Origin: Streptomyces sp. CC0208 | Lineage (GTDB): Bacteria > Actinomycetota > Actinomycetes > Streptomycetales > Streptomycetaceae | NCBI RefSeq assembly: GCF_003443735.1 | Contig: NZ_CP031969.1 | Span: 7,750,001-7,814,000 of the forward strand | DNA: 64,000 bases | Reading direction: 5' to 3' | Shown: piece by piece, positions 45,430-56,917 of the stretch | Numbering within the stretch: position 1 is the first letter of the stretch | Layout of the letters: the number at the start of each line of letters is the position of its first letter | Translations under genes and position numbers: made by a program | The notes under the pieces: model-generated | What the model saw: the letters and a program-made list of their open reading frames with translations, nothing else | What the model was told of the DNA's origin: nothing | The model's database searches: none

Positions 45430-46181
45430 ATGTGTCGTGTCGTCGACCTGCGGCAGGCCGTACTCGCGAAGAACGACGCGAGCGCCCACGAACTGCGCGC
45501 GCACCTCGCGGCTCGAGGCATCGCGCTCGTCAACCTGCTGTCCAGTCCGGGCAGCGGCAAGACCGCGCTGCTGGAGCGCGAACTGCTGCGGGCACGGGAG
45601 CGGGCCGTTCCCGTCGCGGCGCTGAGCGCCGATCTGGCCACCGAGAACGACGCGGCCCGGCTGGCGCGTTCGGGGGTCCCCGTCAAGCAGGTACTCACCG
45701 ACGGACTGTGCCATCTGGAGGCGGGGATGCTCGCCGGGCACCTGGACGGGTGGCTGCCCGACGACACCCGGCTGCTGTTCGTGGAGAACGTCGGCAACCT
45801 GGTCTGCCCGGCCTCCTACGACCTGGGGGAGACCTTGAGGGTCACCCTCGCCTCCGTGACGGAGGGCGAGGACAAGCCACTCAAGTACCCCACCGCCTTC
45901 GGCCTCGCCCACCTGGTCGTCGTCACCAAGACCGACATCGCGGAGGCCGTCGAGTTCGACGAGGCGGCGTTCCGCGCGAATGTGCAGCAGGTCAATCCCG
46001 GAGTGGAGGTGATCCTGACGTCGGCACGCCGGGGGCAGGGAGTCGGCTCGCTGCTCGACCGGGCGCTGGCCGCCATGGACGGCACACCTGTCCACTCACC
46101 GGTCATGACCCGGCAGCCTCATCACCACACACACCCGCACACGCACCCGGAGGCCACCGGCACCATGGCCCACACCCACCC

Positions 46182-46185
<4 letters not shown>
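45430..46185 (+). CDS. hypB: Hydrogenase nickel incorporation GTPase HypB
   Basis: SIMIBI-class GTPase of 251 residues that drives nickel delivery. P-loop SSPGSGKTALLE (about 38-49), metal-site VENVGNLVCPASYDLGE (about 118-134) and TKTDIAEA. The C-terminus holds a His-rich tail (HHHTHPHTHP then HTHP), likely a nickel store. In many HypB proteins the His-rich stretch is instead N-terminal, near the start. The downstream hypF begins at a GTG overlapping the stop codon. Confidence 0.94.
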
Positions 46186-48566
<2,381 letters not shown>

Positions 48567-48598
48567 GTAAACGCGCGACCCACAGCGAGGAGAGGCTC

Positions 48599-48904
48599 AT
48601 GTGCCTGGCGGTACCCGGCAGAGTGCTGGACATCGAGGAACGGGACGGTACCCGGATGGCCACCGTCGACTTCGGCGGCGTGGTCAAGGAGGTGTGCCTG
48701 GAGTATCTGCCCGACCTCCAGGTCGGCGAGTACGCCATCGTCCACGTCGGGTTCGCCCTGCAACGGCTGGACGAGGAGTCGGCGCGGCAGACGCTCGAAC
48801 TCTTCGCCGAACTCGGCCTGTTGCAGGAGGAGTTCGGCGACCCCTGGGAAACGGCGGCGGAGGCGGCGGGCTCGGAACCGGTGGAAGAGGTGGGCAACAA
48901 GTGA
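48599..48904 (+). CDS. hypC: Hydrogenase assembly chaperone HypC
   Basis: Small chaperone (101 residues) that carries the Fe(CN)2CO unit with HypD and docks on the large-subunit precursor. The essential N-terminal MCLAVPG with Cys2 is present, followed by VDFGGVVKEVCLEY. GAGGAGAGG lies upstream of the ATG. About 25 acidic residues at the C-terminus extend the usual length. Its stop overlaps the hypD start. Confidence 0.93.
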   Translation: MCLAVPGRVLDIEERDGTRMATVDFGGVVKEVCLEYLPDLQVGEYAIVHVGFALQRLDEESARQTLELFAELGLLQEEFGDPWETAAEAAGSEPVEEVGNK

Positions 48905-50028
48905 AGTACATCGACGAGTTCCAGGACCCGGAGCTGGCACGCCGGCTCCTCGACGACATTCACGCCACGGTGACCAGGCCGTGGGCCCTGATGGAGGTGT
49001 GCGGAGGGCAGACGCACAGCATCATCCGCCACGGCATCGACCAACTCCTGCCAGAGAAGGTCGAGTTGATCCACGGACCCGGCTGTCCGGTGTGCGTGAC
49101 TCCGCTGGAGGTCATCGACAAGGCACTGGAGATCGCCTCCCGACCGGAGGTGATCTTCTGTTCCTTCGGTGACATGCTGCGCGTGCCGGGCACCGGACGG
49201 GACCTGTTCCAGGTCCGCGGAGAGGGCGGTGACGTGCGCGTTGTCTACTCACCGCTCGACGCGCTGCGGATCGCCCAGCAGAACCCGGACCGCGAGGTGG
49301 TGTTCTTCGGCATCGGCTTCGAGACGACGGCACCCCCCAACGCCATGACGGTCCATCAGGCCCGGAAGCTCGGCATCCCGAACTTCAGCATGCTGGTGTC
49401 CCACGTCCGCGTACCGCCCGCCATCGAGGCCATCATGTCCTCGCCGAGCTGCCGGGTGCAGGGCTTCCTCGCGGCCGGCCATGTGTGCAGCGTGATGGGC
49501 ATGGGGGAGTACCCGGAGCTGGCGGAGCGCTTCCGGGTGCCGATCGTCGTGACGGGCTTCGAGCCGCTGGACATCCTCGAAGGCGTGCGCCGTACCGTTC
49601 AGCAGCTGGAACGCGGTGAGCACACCGTCGACAACGCCTACGCCCGTGCCGTTCGCGCGGAGGGCAACCCGGCCGCCCGGGCCATGCTGGAGGACGTCTT
49701 CGAGGTCACCGACCGCGCCTGGCGCGGCATTGGCGTGATCCCGCAGAGCGGCTGGCGGCTGGCACCGAAATACCGCGCCTACGACGCCGAGCACCGCTTC
49801 TCCGTCGAGGGCATCCGCACCCAGGAGCCGGCCGAGTGCCGCAGCGGAGAGGTCCTGCAGGGACTGCTCAAGCCGCACGAGTGCGAGGCCTTCGGCACGC
49901 TGTGCACGCCTCGTACGCCGTTGGGGGCCACCATGGTCTCCAGCGAGGGAGCCTGCGCCGCGTACTACCTCTACCGGCGGCTGGACATGCCCGCCACCAA
50001 GGCCCAGGAGGCGACCCCCGTTGTCTGA
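48901..50028 (+). CDS. hypD: Hydrogenase formation protein HypD
   Basis: Iron-sulfur scaffold of 375 residues on which the iron, cyanide and CO are assembled. Conserved elements: MEVCGGQTHSIIRHG (iron-binding Cys, about 35), GPGCPVCVTP (redox Cys pair, about 60-69), FGIGFETTAPP and, at the C-terminus, the four-cysteine cluster region (ECRSGE, HECEAFG, LCTP, EGACAAYY). GTG start overlapping the hypC stop. Confidence 0.94.
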   Translation: MKYIDEFQDPELARRLLDDIHATVTRPWALMEVCGGQTHSIIRHGIDQLLPEKVELIHGPGCPVCVTPLEVIDKALEIASRPEVIFCSFGDMLRVPGTGRDLFQVRGEGGDVRVVYSPLDALRIAQQNPDREVVFFGIGFETTAPPNAMTVHQARKLGIPNFSMLVSHVRVPPAIEAIMSSPSCRVQGFLAAGHVCSVMGMGEYPELAERFRVPIVVTGFEPLDILEGVRRTVQQLERGEHTVDNAYARAVRAEGNPAARAMLEDVFEVTDRAWRGIGVIPQSGWRLAPKYRAYDAEHRFSVEGIRTQEPAECRSGEVLQGLLKPHECEAFGTLCTPRTPLGATMVSSEGACAAYYLYRRLDMPATKAQEATPVV

Positions 50029-51100
50029 CACCACCGATCTCCCCGTCCCCGCCCTGGACGTCGAGGCGTGGACGTGTCCGGCGCCCCTGCGGGACCGGCC
50101 GCGGGTCGTCATGGGCCATGGCGGCGGCGGAGTGCTCTCCGCCGAACTGGTCCAGCAGATCTTCGCTCCCGCTTTCGGGGGCGAGGTGCTCGCCCAGATG
50201 GGTGACGCCGCCGTCCTCTCCCTGGGCGGTGCCCGGCTGGCGTTCTCGACGGACTCCTACGTGGTGCGGCCGCTGTTCTTCCCCGGCGGCAGCATCGGAG
50301 ACCTGGCGGTCAACGGCACCGTCAACGATCTCGCGATGAGCGGCGCCCGCGCCGCCTATCTCTCCTGCGGGTTCATCCTGGAGGAGGGCGTCGAGCTGGA
50401 TGTTGTCTCCCGGGTGTCCGAGGCTCTGGGGGCGGCAGCGCGCACCGCCGGTGTGGAGGTGGCCACCGGGGACACCAAGGTGGTGGAGGCCGGTCACGGT
50501 GACGGGATCTACATCAACACCGCGGGCATCGGTCTCGTCCCGGCGGGCGTCGATCTGCGCCCTGAACGGGTCGTCCCAGGCGACGTCGTGATCGTCAGCG
50601 GCGCCATCGGCGTCCACGGGGTGGCGGTCATGAGCGTGCGCGAGGGACTGGAATTCGGAGTGGAGATCAAGAGCGACTGCGCGGCGCTCGGCGGTCTGGT
50701 CGACGCCATGCTCGCCGTCACCTCTGATCTGCACGTCCTGCGCGATCCGACCCGGGGCGGCCTCGCAGCCTCGCTCAACGAGATCGCGCAGGCCTCCGGG
50801 ACTGGAGTGGTCATCCGGGAACGCGATGTCCCGGTCCCGCCGGCCGTGGCCAACGCCTGCGCCATCCTCGGACTGGACCCCATGTACATCGCCAACGAGG
50901 GCAAGCTGGTGGCCTTCGTTCCGCGCGAGCACGCCGACGCCGTCCTCGGGGCGATGCGCGCCCATCCTCTGGGCGCGGACTCCGTGATCATCGGCGAGGC
51001 CGTGGAGGAGCATCCCGGCATGGTCGTCGCGCGGACCGGCCTGGGAGGGACGCGGGTGGTCGATCTGCCGATCGGGGAGCAACTTCCGCGGATCTGCTGA
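50021..51100 (+). CDS. hypE: Hydrogenase maturation protein HypE (thiocarbamate dehydratase)
   Basis: AIR-synthase-like protein of 359 residues that dehydrates the carbamoyl group on its C-terminal Cys to thiocyanate. It ends PRIC, the diagnostic tail. MGHGGGGVLSAELVQQIF opens the ATP-binding domain, and GSIGDLAVNGTVNDLAMSGA is conserved. The start appears to be TTG at 50021 (AGGAGG 9 bases upstream, 8-base overlap with hypD); no better ATG or GTG is in frame nearby before the conserved core. Confidence 0.93.
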   Translation: MSDTTDLPVPALDVEAWTCPAPLRDRPRVVMGHGGGGVLSAELVQQIFAPAFGGEVLAQMGDAAVLSLGGARLAFSTDSYVVRPLFFPGGSIGDLAVNGTVNDLAMSGARAAYLSCGFILEEGVELDVVSRVSEALGAAARTAGVEVATGDTKVVEAGHGDGIYINTAGIGLVPAGVDLRPERVVPGDVVIVSGAIGVHGVAVMSVREGLEFGVEIKSDCAALGGLVDAMLAVTSDLHVLRDPTRGGLAASLNEIAQASGTGVVIRERDVPVPPAVANACAILGLDPMYIANEGKLVAFVPREHADAVLGAMRAHPLGADSVIIGEAVEEHPGMVVARTGLGGTRVVDLPIGEQLPRIC

Positions 51101-51159
51101 CAGGGGTGTCGCTCGACGAGGAGCCTGCCGTCCGGGCCCCGATCGGAGGGGTGATCCGG

Positions 51160-51534
51160 TCAGCGCCCGGACGACGGATCCTGGGGGTCCACGCCGGTCT
51201 TGGCGGCAGCGTCCTTCGTGCCGCTGGGGCGCTGGGAGCGGCCCTTGGGTCCGGTGTCGCGCCTGCCCTTCTCGTCCGCGTCGCCGTACTCCTCGCCGCT
51301 CGCGTTCGGGCTCTTGACCGTGTCACCGGGGACGGACTTCGTCTCCTCGGCGGACTTCGTCCGGCCCGGACCGGGCTTGCCGGCATGCTCGGCACGGAAG
51401 GAGCGTTCGGCGCTCGGGTTGTCCTGCTGGCGCGTCTCGTCCACGTCGGGTGACCAGCCGTGCTGTCCGGTGCCCTGGTGACGGCTGGGGCCCTTTCCGT
51501 GCGGTGGCTCGGACGAACGTGGTTTCTTCGACAT
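51160..51534 (-). CDS. Small disordered hydrophilic protein
   Basis: Protein of 124 residues starting MSKKPRSSEPPHGKG. It is dominated by Lys, Ser, Gly, Asp and Pro with no hydrophobic core or cysteine, so it should be intrinsically disordered. GGCGGA precedes the ATG. I recognise no family with a known role; similar conserved low-complexity proteins are common in Streptomyces. It converges with hypE and is apparently monocistronic. Confidence 0.6.
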   Translation of the reverse strand: MSKKPRSSEPPHGKGPSRHQGTGQHGWSPDVDETRQQDNPSAERSFRAEHAGKPGPGRTKSAEETKSVPGDTVKSPNASGEEYGDADEKGRRDTGPKGRSQRPSGTKDAAAKTGVDPQDPSSGR

Positions 51535-51834
51535 GGTCGGATCCGCCTTTTCACGGTCAGTGGGGGACACCGGTGACGGTGTTCCCGAGTTACGTAAATT
51601 ATCCCACCTTGCGATATTTTGGGCATTTCATGACCCATTTCCGGCGCTGTGCGGAACACGGGCTCCCGAACCGCGGACCGGCTCGCCCGTAGGCACGGTC
51701 GGCGGGGACCGACGCCGCGCGGTCGGCCGGCAGGCCGACGGCGGCTCCTGTGCCTGTGGGGTGAGACTTCCAGCCCTTCCCCAACGGCACGGGAGCCGCG
51801 CGCAACTATGCCTCCAGGCAACCGACTTCAGGCT
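51535..51834. other. AT-rich intergenic segment
   Basis: A gene-free stretch of 300 bases with unusually AT-rich DNA at 51586-51642, including the palindrome TTACGTAA (51590-51597). It probably holds the promoter of the minus-strand disordered-protein gene. No terminator for the aldehyde dehydrogenase gene is obvious. Confidence 0.5.
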
Positions 51835-53358
51835 CTAGAAGAACCCAAGCTTCTTCGGGCTGTAGGAAACGAGCAGATTCTTCGTCTGCTGGTAGTGCTC
51901 CAGCATCATCTTGTGCGTCTCCCGCCCGATCCCCGACTGCTTGTACCCGCCGAACGCGGCGTGCGCCGGGTACGCGTGGTAGCAGTTGGTCCAGACGCGG
52001 CCCGCCTGGATCGCCCGCCCTGCCCGGTACGCGGTGTTCATGTCCCGCGTCCACACGCCCGCCCCGAGGCCGTACAGCGTGTCGTTGGCGATCTTCAGGG
52101 CGTCGTCGAAGTCGTCGAAGGAGGTCACCGAGACCACGGGGCCGAAGATCTCCTCCTGGAAGATCCGCATGCGGTTGTCGCCCTCGAAGATCGTCGGCTG
52201 GACGTAGTAGCCGCCCTTCAACTCGCCGTCGTAATCGATGCGTTCACCGCCCGTGAGGACCTTCGCGCCCTCCTGTCGGCCGACGTCCAGGTAGGAGAGG
52301 ATCTTCTCCAGCTGGTCGTTGGAGGCCTGCGCGCCGATCATCGTGTCGGTGTCGAGGGGATGGCCCGGCTTGATCAGCTCGGTGCGGGCGACGGCCGCCT
52401 GGAGGAACTCGGCGTAGTTGCCGCGCTGGATCAGAGCCCGGGACGGGCAGGTGCAGACCTCGCCCTGGTTGAGGGCGAACATCGTGAACCCTTCGAGCGC
52501 CTTGTCACGGAAGTCGTCGTCCCGCGCCCAGACGTCGTCGAAGAAGATGTTCGGCGACTTGCCGCCGAGTTCGAGGGTGACCGGCTTGATGTTCTCCGAG
52601 GCGTACTGCATGATCAGCCGCCCCGTGGTGGTCTCACCGGTGAACGCCACCTTGGCGACCCGCGGGCTGGACGCGAGCGGCTTTCCCGCCTCCACCCCGA
52701 AGCCGTTGACGATGTTCACCACGCCCGGCGGCAGCAGATCCGCGATCAGGCTCATCCAGTAGTGGATCGAGGCCGGGGTCTGCTCGGCGGGCTTGATGAC
52801 GACCGCGTTGCCCGCCGCGAGGGCCGGGGCCAGCTTCCACACCGCCATCAGGATCGGGAAGTTCCACGGGATGATCTGCGCGACGACACCGAGCGGCTCA
52901 TGGAAGTGGTAGGCCACCGTGTCGTCGTCGAGCTCGCCGAGTGAACCCTCCTGCGCGCGGATCGCCCCCGCGAAGTACCGGAAGTGGTCGATGGCCAGGG
53001 GGATGTCGGCCGCCAGCGTCTCGCGCACCGGTTTGCCGTTCTCCCAGCTCTCCGCGACGGCCAGCTGCTCCAGGTTCGCCTCCATGCGGTCGGCGATCTT
53101 GAGGAGGATGTCGGAGCGTTCGGTCACCGAGGTCCGGCCCCAGCCCGGGGCGGCGGCGTGCGCGGCGTCCAGCGCCCGCTCCACGTCCTCCGCGGTGCCC
53201 CGCGCGACCTCGGTGAAGGGCTGCCCGTTCACCGGGGACGGGTTCTCGAAGTACTGACCGCGCGCCGGCGGCACGTACTCGCCACCGATGAAGTGGTCGT
53301 AGCGCGCCTGGTAGGAGACGATCGCGCCCTCGGTGCCGGGTGCCGCGTAACGGGTCAT
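51835..53358 (-). CDS. NAD-dependent aldehyde dehydrogenase (AldB/ExaC type)
   Basis: Oxidises an aldehyde, probably acetaldehyde, to the acid with NAD. 507 residues, typical of the ALDH superfamily. Cofactor and active-site elements: IIPWNFPILMAVWKLAPAL, FTGETTTGRLI, catalytic Glu in TLELGGKSPN and Cys in NQGEVCTCPSR. The terminal IGRETHKMMLEHYQQTKNLLVSY is characteristic of the AldB/ExaC subgroup. AGGAGG lies 9 bases before the ATG. The GAF-type regulator gene lies 56 bases upstream on the same strand, so the two may form an operon responding to alcohols or aldehydes. Confidence 0.93.
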   Translation of the reverse strand: MTRYAAPGTEGAIVSYQARYDHFIGGEYVPPARGQYFENPSPVNGQPFTEVARGTAEDVERALDAAHAAAPGWGRTSVTERSDILLKIADRMEANLEQLAVAESWENGKPVRETLAADIPLAIDHFRYFAGAIRAQEGSLGELDDDTVAYHFHEPLGVVAQIIPWNFPILMAVWKLAPALAAGNAVVIKPAEQTPASIHYWMSLIADLLPPGVVNIVNGFGVEAGKPLASSPRVAKVAFTGETTTGRLIMQYASENIKPVTLELGGKSPNIFFDDVWARDDDFRDKALEGFTMFALNQGEVCTCPSRALIQRGNYAEFLQAAVARTELIKPGHPLDTDTMIGAQASNDQLEKILSYLDVGRQEGAKVLTGGERIDYDGELKGGYYVQPTIFEGDNRMRIFQEEIFGPVVSVTSFDDFDDALKIANDTLYGLGAGVWTRDMNTAYRAGRAIQAGRVWTNCYHAYPAHAAFGGYKQSGIGRETHKMMLEHYQQTKNLLVSYSPKKLGFF

Positions 53359-53414
53359 GCTGGCCAGCCTCCTTCAGCAGCGCCGCCCGCCGTTGGGCGG
53401 CTCTGCGCGGGAGG

Positions 53415-54695
53415 CTAGGACCGCGGACGTTGCAACCACGTTGCCGTCGGCGCGGCCAGCTCCGACTCCAGCGCGGCCAGCCGGGCCAGCACAGTCGCCG
53501 TGGGCCGTACGGCCGCGAGCGCCCGCCACACCTCTACGTCGTCCTCGCCCCACGGAGCGTGTGCCCAGTCCGCCAGCAGGTCGGGATCCCGGCCGGCGAT
53601 CAACGCCGTCCGCAGCCCGTCCGCGACCCGGCGTCTGAGCCGCGCCACCGCCGGAGCCTGCGAGGCCGGCAGCACCGGTCCGGCGTACCCCGCCGCGGCC
53701 GCCGCGACCGCCCCGCTCTCCAGCCGCCGCTCGACGACCGCCACGTCCGACTCGACCGGCACGGTCAGCCGGTACGGCCGCGAGGCCAGCAGCTCCGGTC
53801 CCAGAACCCGGCGCAGCCGCGCCAGTTCGGCCCGCAGCGTCACCGGCGTCACCGACTCGTCCTCGTACAGCGCGCACGACAGCTCGTCCCCGGTCAGACC
53901 CTCCGGATGCCGGGACAGCAGCACCAGGATCTCGCTGTGCCTGCGGCTGAGCCTGACCCTGCGGCCGCCGGCGACCACCAGTGCCTCGTCCCGGCCCAGT
54001 GCGCTCAGCTCAGGTGTGTCGGTGGCCCGGTGGTGGGGGAGGAGCAGCGCCAGCTGGGACTCGGCGGCCCGCGCCACCGCCTGGACGAAGCCCAGGCTGT
54101 GCGGATGCGCGAGCCCGTCCCCGCCGGTGATGTCCACGGCCCCCAGCACCCGCCCGGTCCGCGGATCGTGCACCGGCGCCGCCGCGCAGGTCCACGGCTG
54201 CACCCGGCGGATGAAGTGCTCGGCCGCGAACACCTGCACCGGACGGTCCACCGCGACCGCCGTACCGGGGGCGTTCGTCCCGACGGCGTTCTCCGCCCAC
54301 CGCGCACCCGGCACGAAGTTCATCCACTCCGCCTGCTGTCGGGTCCTCGCGTGGCCCTCGACCCACAGCAGTCTGCCGTGCTCGTCGCACACCGCGAGCA
54401 GATGCTCCCCGTCGGAGGCGAAGGTCCCCATCAGCTCGCGGAACAACGGCATGACCCGTGCCAGCGGATGCTCGGCCCGGTACGCACCGAGGTCACCGTC
54501 GCTGAGTTCGACGTCCGCCGTCCCGTCGGGCCCGACACCGGCCCGCGCGGAACGCCGCCACGAGTCGGCCACCACCGGGCGCACCGGCCGCTGCACCGTG
54601 CCTGCCTCGGTGAATGTCTCATGCGCGCGCCGCAGCAACCTGACCTGCTCGGCAAGGTCGGTCCCCGGCTCCAGGGCCACCCATGGATCGGTCAA
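53415..54695 (-). CDS. GAF-domain transcriptional regulator upstream of aldehyde dehydrogenase
   Basis: Regulator of 426 residues, start TTG at 54695 (GGGGAGG 5 bases upstream; the longer frame lacks a site). The N-terminal helix with RPVVADSWRRSARAGV and the GAF domain (about 80-240; EWMNFVPGARWAENAVGTNAPGTAV) match AcoR-like activators of alcohol and acetoin pathways. The central AAA+ ATPase of those proteins is missing. Instead the C-terminal part (about 265-350) resembles a winged helix (LSRRHSEILVLLSRHPEGLTGDEL). It probably senses an alcohol or aldehyde and controls the downstream dehydrogenase. Confidence 0.85.
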   Translation of the reverse strand: MTDPWVALEPGTDLAEQVRLLRRAHETFTEAGTVQRPVRPVVADSWRRSARAGVGPDGTADVELSDGDLGAYRAEHPLARVMPLFRELMGTFASDGEHLLAVCDEHGRLLWVEGHARTRQQAEWMNFVPGARWAENAVGTNAPGTAVAVDRPVQVFAAEHFIRRVQPWTCAAAPVHDPRTGRVLGAVDITGGDGLAHPHSLGFVQAVARAAESQLALLLPHHRATDTPELSALGRDEALVVAGGRRVRLSRRHSEILVLLSRHPEGLTGDELSCALYEDESVTPVTLRAELARLRRVLGPELLASRPYRLTVPVESDVAVVERRLESGAVAAAAAGYAGPVLPASQAPAVARLRRRVADGLRTALIAGRDPDLLADWAHAPWGEDDVEVWRALAAVRPTATVLARLAALESELAAPTATWLQRPRS

Positions 54696-54792
54696 CTCGG
54701 CCTCCCCGGAACGCGATGCGGTGGGAACATCGTCACTCCCGGTGCGCGCGCAAACAACCTCTTGGACCGGCCTCACCCGAACGATGCGCGGC

Positions 54793-55392
54793 TTACACGG
54801 CCTGGACCATGCGCAGGTAGCGGTCCCAGTCCCAGGAGGGGCCCGGGTCGGTGTGGTCCGTGCCCGGCACCTCGTAGTGCCCGATGATGTGCGCGCGGTC
54901 CCTGGGGATGCCGTATCTGTCACAGATCCCCGCCGTCAGCTTCGCTGACTCCTGGTACAGGGCCTCGGTGAAGTAGGCCGGCTTGTCCACCCAGCCCTCG
55001 TGCTCGATGCCGACACTGCGGGTGTTGTAGTCCCAGTTCCCGGCATGCCAGGCGACGTCCGCCTCCCGCACGCACTGCGCGATATGACCGTCGGCCGATC
55101 GCACGACGTAGTGGGCGGACACCGCCTTCGCCGGGTTGCGGAAGATGTCGAGGGCGTCGGTGTAGGTGGTCTGGGTGACGTGGACGACCACCCGGTCCAC
55201 CCGGTAGGACCAGGGGCGGTCCGATGCCGTGAAGTTGGACGTGGTGGCCGGCTGCCACTCGGCGAGCGGATGGTCGACGGGCTGCGGGGCGGCCCCGGCG
55301 CGGGTCTCGGGAAGCAGTGCGTACGGTACGGCGGCCAGCACGGCCCCCTTCAGCAGGCGCCGTCTGTCGAGCGGTGGTCTGGCGCGTTCCAT
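54793..55392 (-). CDS. Secreted N-acetylmuramoyl-L-alanine amidase (Amidase_2 family)
   Basis: Zinc peptidoglycan amidase of 199 residues. The N-terminus has DRRRLLKGAVLAAVPYALL, a twin-arginine-like signal. The mature domain shows the family ligands in order: His in VVVHVTQT, His in DHTDPGPSWDW, and the conserved SVGIEHEGW and IIGHYEVPGT segments. The substrate would be the stem-peptide amide bond of cell-wall fragments. It is apparently monocistronic, between regulatory genes. Confidence 0.92.
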   Translation of the reverse strand: MERARPPLDRRRLLKGAVLAAVPYALLPETRAGAAPQPVDHPLAEWQPATTSNFTASDRPWSYRVDRVVVHVTQTTYTDALDIFRNPAKAVSAHYVVRSADGHIAQCVREADVAWHAGNWDYNTRSVGIEHEGWVDKPAYFTEALYQESAKLTAGICDRYGIPRDRAHIIGHYEVPGTDHTDPGPSWDWDRYLRMVQAV

Positions 55393-55701
55393 GGGTCAAG
55401 TGCCTTTCGCCTCAGCGGTGTTCAGCCAAGCGGGGTCACCGCGGTCTCACGGAGCCGGTCGTGCGCTCCGCGGTGAGTCTCGCGCGCCGACAGCCGTTCC
55501 TCGCGGATCTTCGCCACGGGGTGTGGTTGGTGTCGCGAACGATCAGGACCTCGCGGAGACCGATCGTGCACGGCAGCCGCATGCCTCGCGTGAATGACGG
55601 TACGGCGGACGCCGGTTGGGGGCAGGGGCACTGGACGTTCCGGTGGACGACGTCGGGAATGTGGATAACCCGATCACCCGATGGGGTGAGTTGACAGGGG
55701 G
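55393..55701. other. Gap between the amidase gene and the ROK regulator gene
   Basis: 309 bases without a supported gene. Frames on both strands lack ribosome sites and protein-like composition. It must contain the amidase promoter, but I see no convincing -35/-10 pair. Confidence 0.4.
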
Positions 55702-56910
55702 TCAGGCCCGTTCGCCCACAACCGCGGGGTCGTCCAGCACGGCCCGTACCACCGAGTGCGCGGCCCCCAGCAGCGGCCCCTGCGAACCCAGGCCGGACAC
55801 GGACACCGGGCAGGCCGGACCCGCTGTGCGCCGGGCCAGCTCGTCCCGCAGGGAGGGCAGCAGCCAGGGCGCGAGCCCGGCCAGCGCACCGCCGAGCACC
55901 ACGGCTTCGGGGTCCAGCAGATTGACCGCCCCGGTCAGCGCGATGCCGAGTGCCTGTCCGGCCTCGCGCAGGGCACCCCGTACGGCCTCGTCGCCGTCGG
56001 CCGCGTGCTGCGCGAGCAGTCCGACCCGGTCCTCGCCCGGCTCCAGACCGGCCGCCCGCAGCACCGCCTCCTCGCCGGCGTACTGCTCCAGACAGCCGCG
56101 CCCGCCGCACGGGCACCGGGGGCCGTCCGGGTGGACCGGGACATGGCCGAGCTCGCCCGCGAAACCGCGGGTGCCGCGCAGCAGTTGCCCGTCCACGACC
56201 AGTGCGGCGCCGATGCCGATCTCCGCCGAGACGTGCAGGAAGTCATGGGGGGTGCCGTCGCCGAGCCAGAGTTCGGCCAGCGCGCCGAAGTTGGCCTCGT
56301 TGCCGACGGTCAGCGGGAGGTCCTGGGGCAGCAGGGCGCCCAGGTCCGTGTCGTGCCAGTCGAGGTTCGGGGCGCGGACGACGGTCCGGACGTCACGCGC
56401 CACCAGACCGGGCACCGCCACCGCCAGGCCCGCGGGCCACAGGCCCTCGCCCTCCCCCTCCGCCACCACCTGGCTGACCAGGGAGGCCAGTTCCGCGATC
56501 ACCGGCTCGGGTGAGCGGCCCCGGTTCGCGCCGTACCGCACGGCCCGGGAGCGCACCTGGCCGCGCAGGTCGACCGCGCACACCGCGAGGTGGTCCACGC
56601 CGACCTCGGCGCCTATCCCGGCAGGCCCGCGCCCGCTCACGGCGAGCGCGGAACCCGGCCTGCCCACCCGGCCGGGACGCTCGGGGCCGAGCTCCTCCAG
56701 CAGCCCCGAGCGTATGAGTTCGTCGACGAGGGTCGACACCGCGGCCCGGGTCAGGCCGATGCGCGAGGCGACCGCGGCACGCGACAGCGGCCCCTCGGCG
56801 CTCACGGTGTGCATCACACGGGCCAGGTTGCGGCGGCGCATGCCCTGCTGGGTGTCGGGCAGGCCGCGCCCTGGTCCCGCCGGGTGGGCGTCGTGCAGCG
56901 GTGCGGTCAT
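55702..56910 (-). CDS. ROK family regulator of the xylose locus
   Basis: Repressor of 402 residues. The N-terminal winged helix (about 20-85, LSRAAVASRIGLTRAAVSTLVDEL) is followed by a sugar-kinase-like ROK domain. The ROK zinc motif is CPCGGRGCLEQYAG (about 240-253), preceded by GFAGELGHVPVHPDGP. GAGGGAGG precedes the ATG. It lies 7 bases downstream of xylB on the same strand, so it is co-transcribed. By analogy with XylR-type proteins it should repress xylA and xylB without xylose. Confidence 0.9.
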   Translation of the reverse strand: MTAPLHDAHPAGPGRGLPDTQQGMRRRNLARVMHTVSAEGPLSRAAVASRIGLTRAAVSTLVDELIRSGLLEELGPERPGRVGRPGSALAVSGRGPAGIGAEVGVDHLAVCAVDLRGQVRSRAVRYGANRGRSPEPVIAELASLVSQVVAEGEGEGLWPAGLAVAVPGLVARDVRTVVRAPNLDWHDTDLGALLPQDLPLTVGNEANFGALAELWLGDGTPHDFLHVSAEIGIGAALVVDGQLLRGTRGFAGELGHVPVHPDGPRCPCGGRGCLEQYAGEEAVLRAAGLEPGEDRVGLLAQHAADGDEAVRGALREAGQALGIALTGAVNLLDPEAVVLGGALAGLAPWLLPSLRDELARRTAGPACPVSVSGLGSQGPLLGAAHSVVRAVLDDPAVVGERA

Positions 56911-56917
56911 GCCTCCC

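Noticed and set aside
55422..55694. Frames on both strands between the amidase and ROK genes
   Set aside because: All are Arg/Pro/Ser-rich shadow-type translations without start signals.
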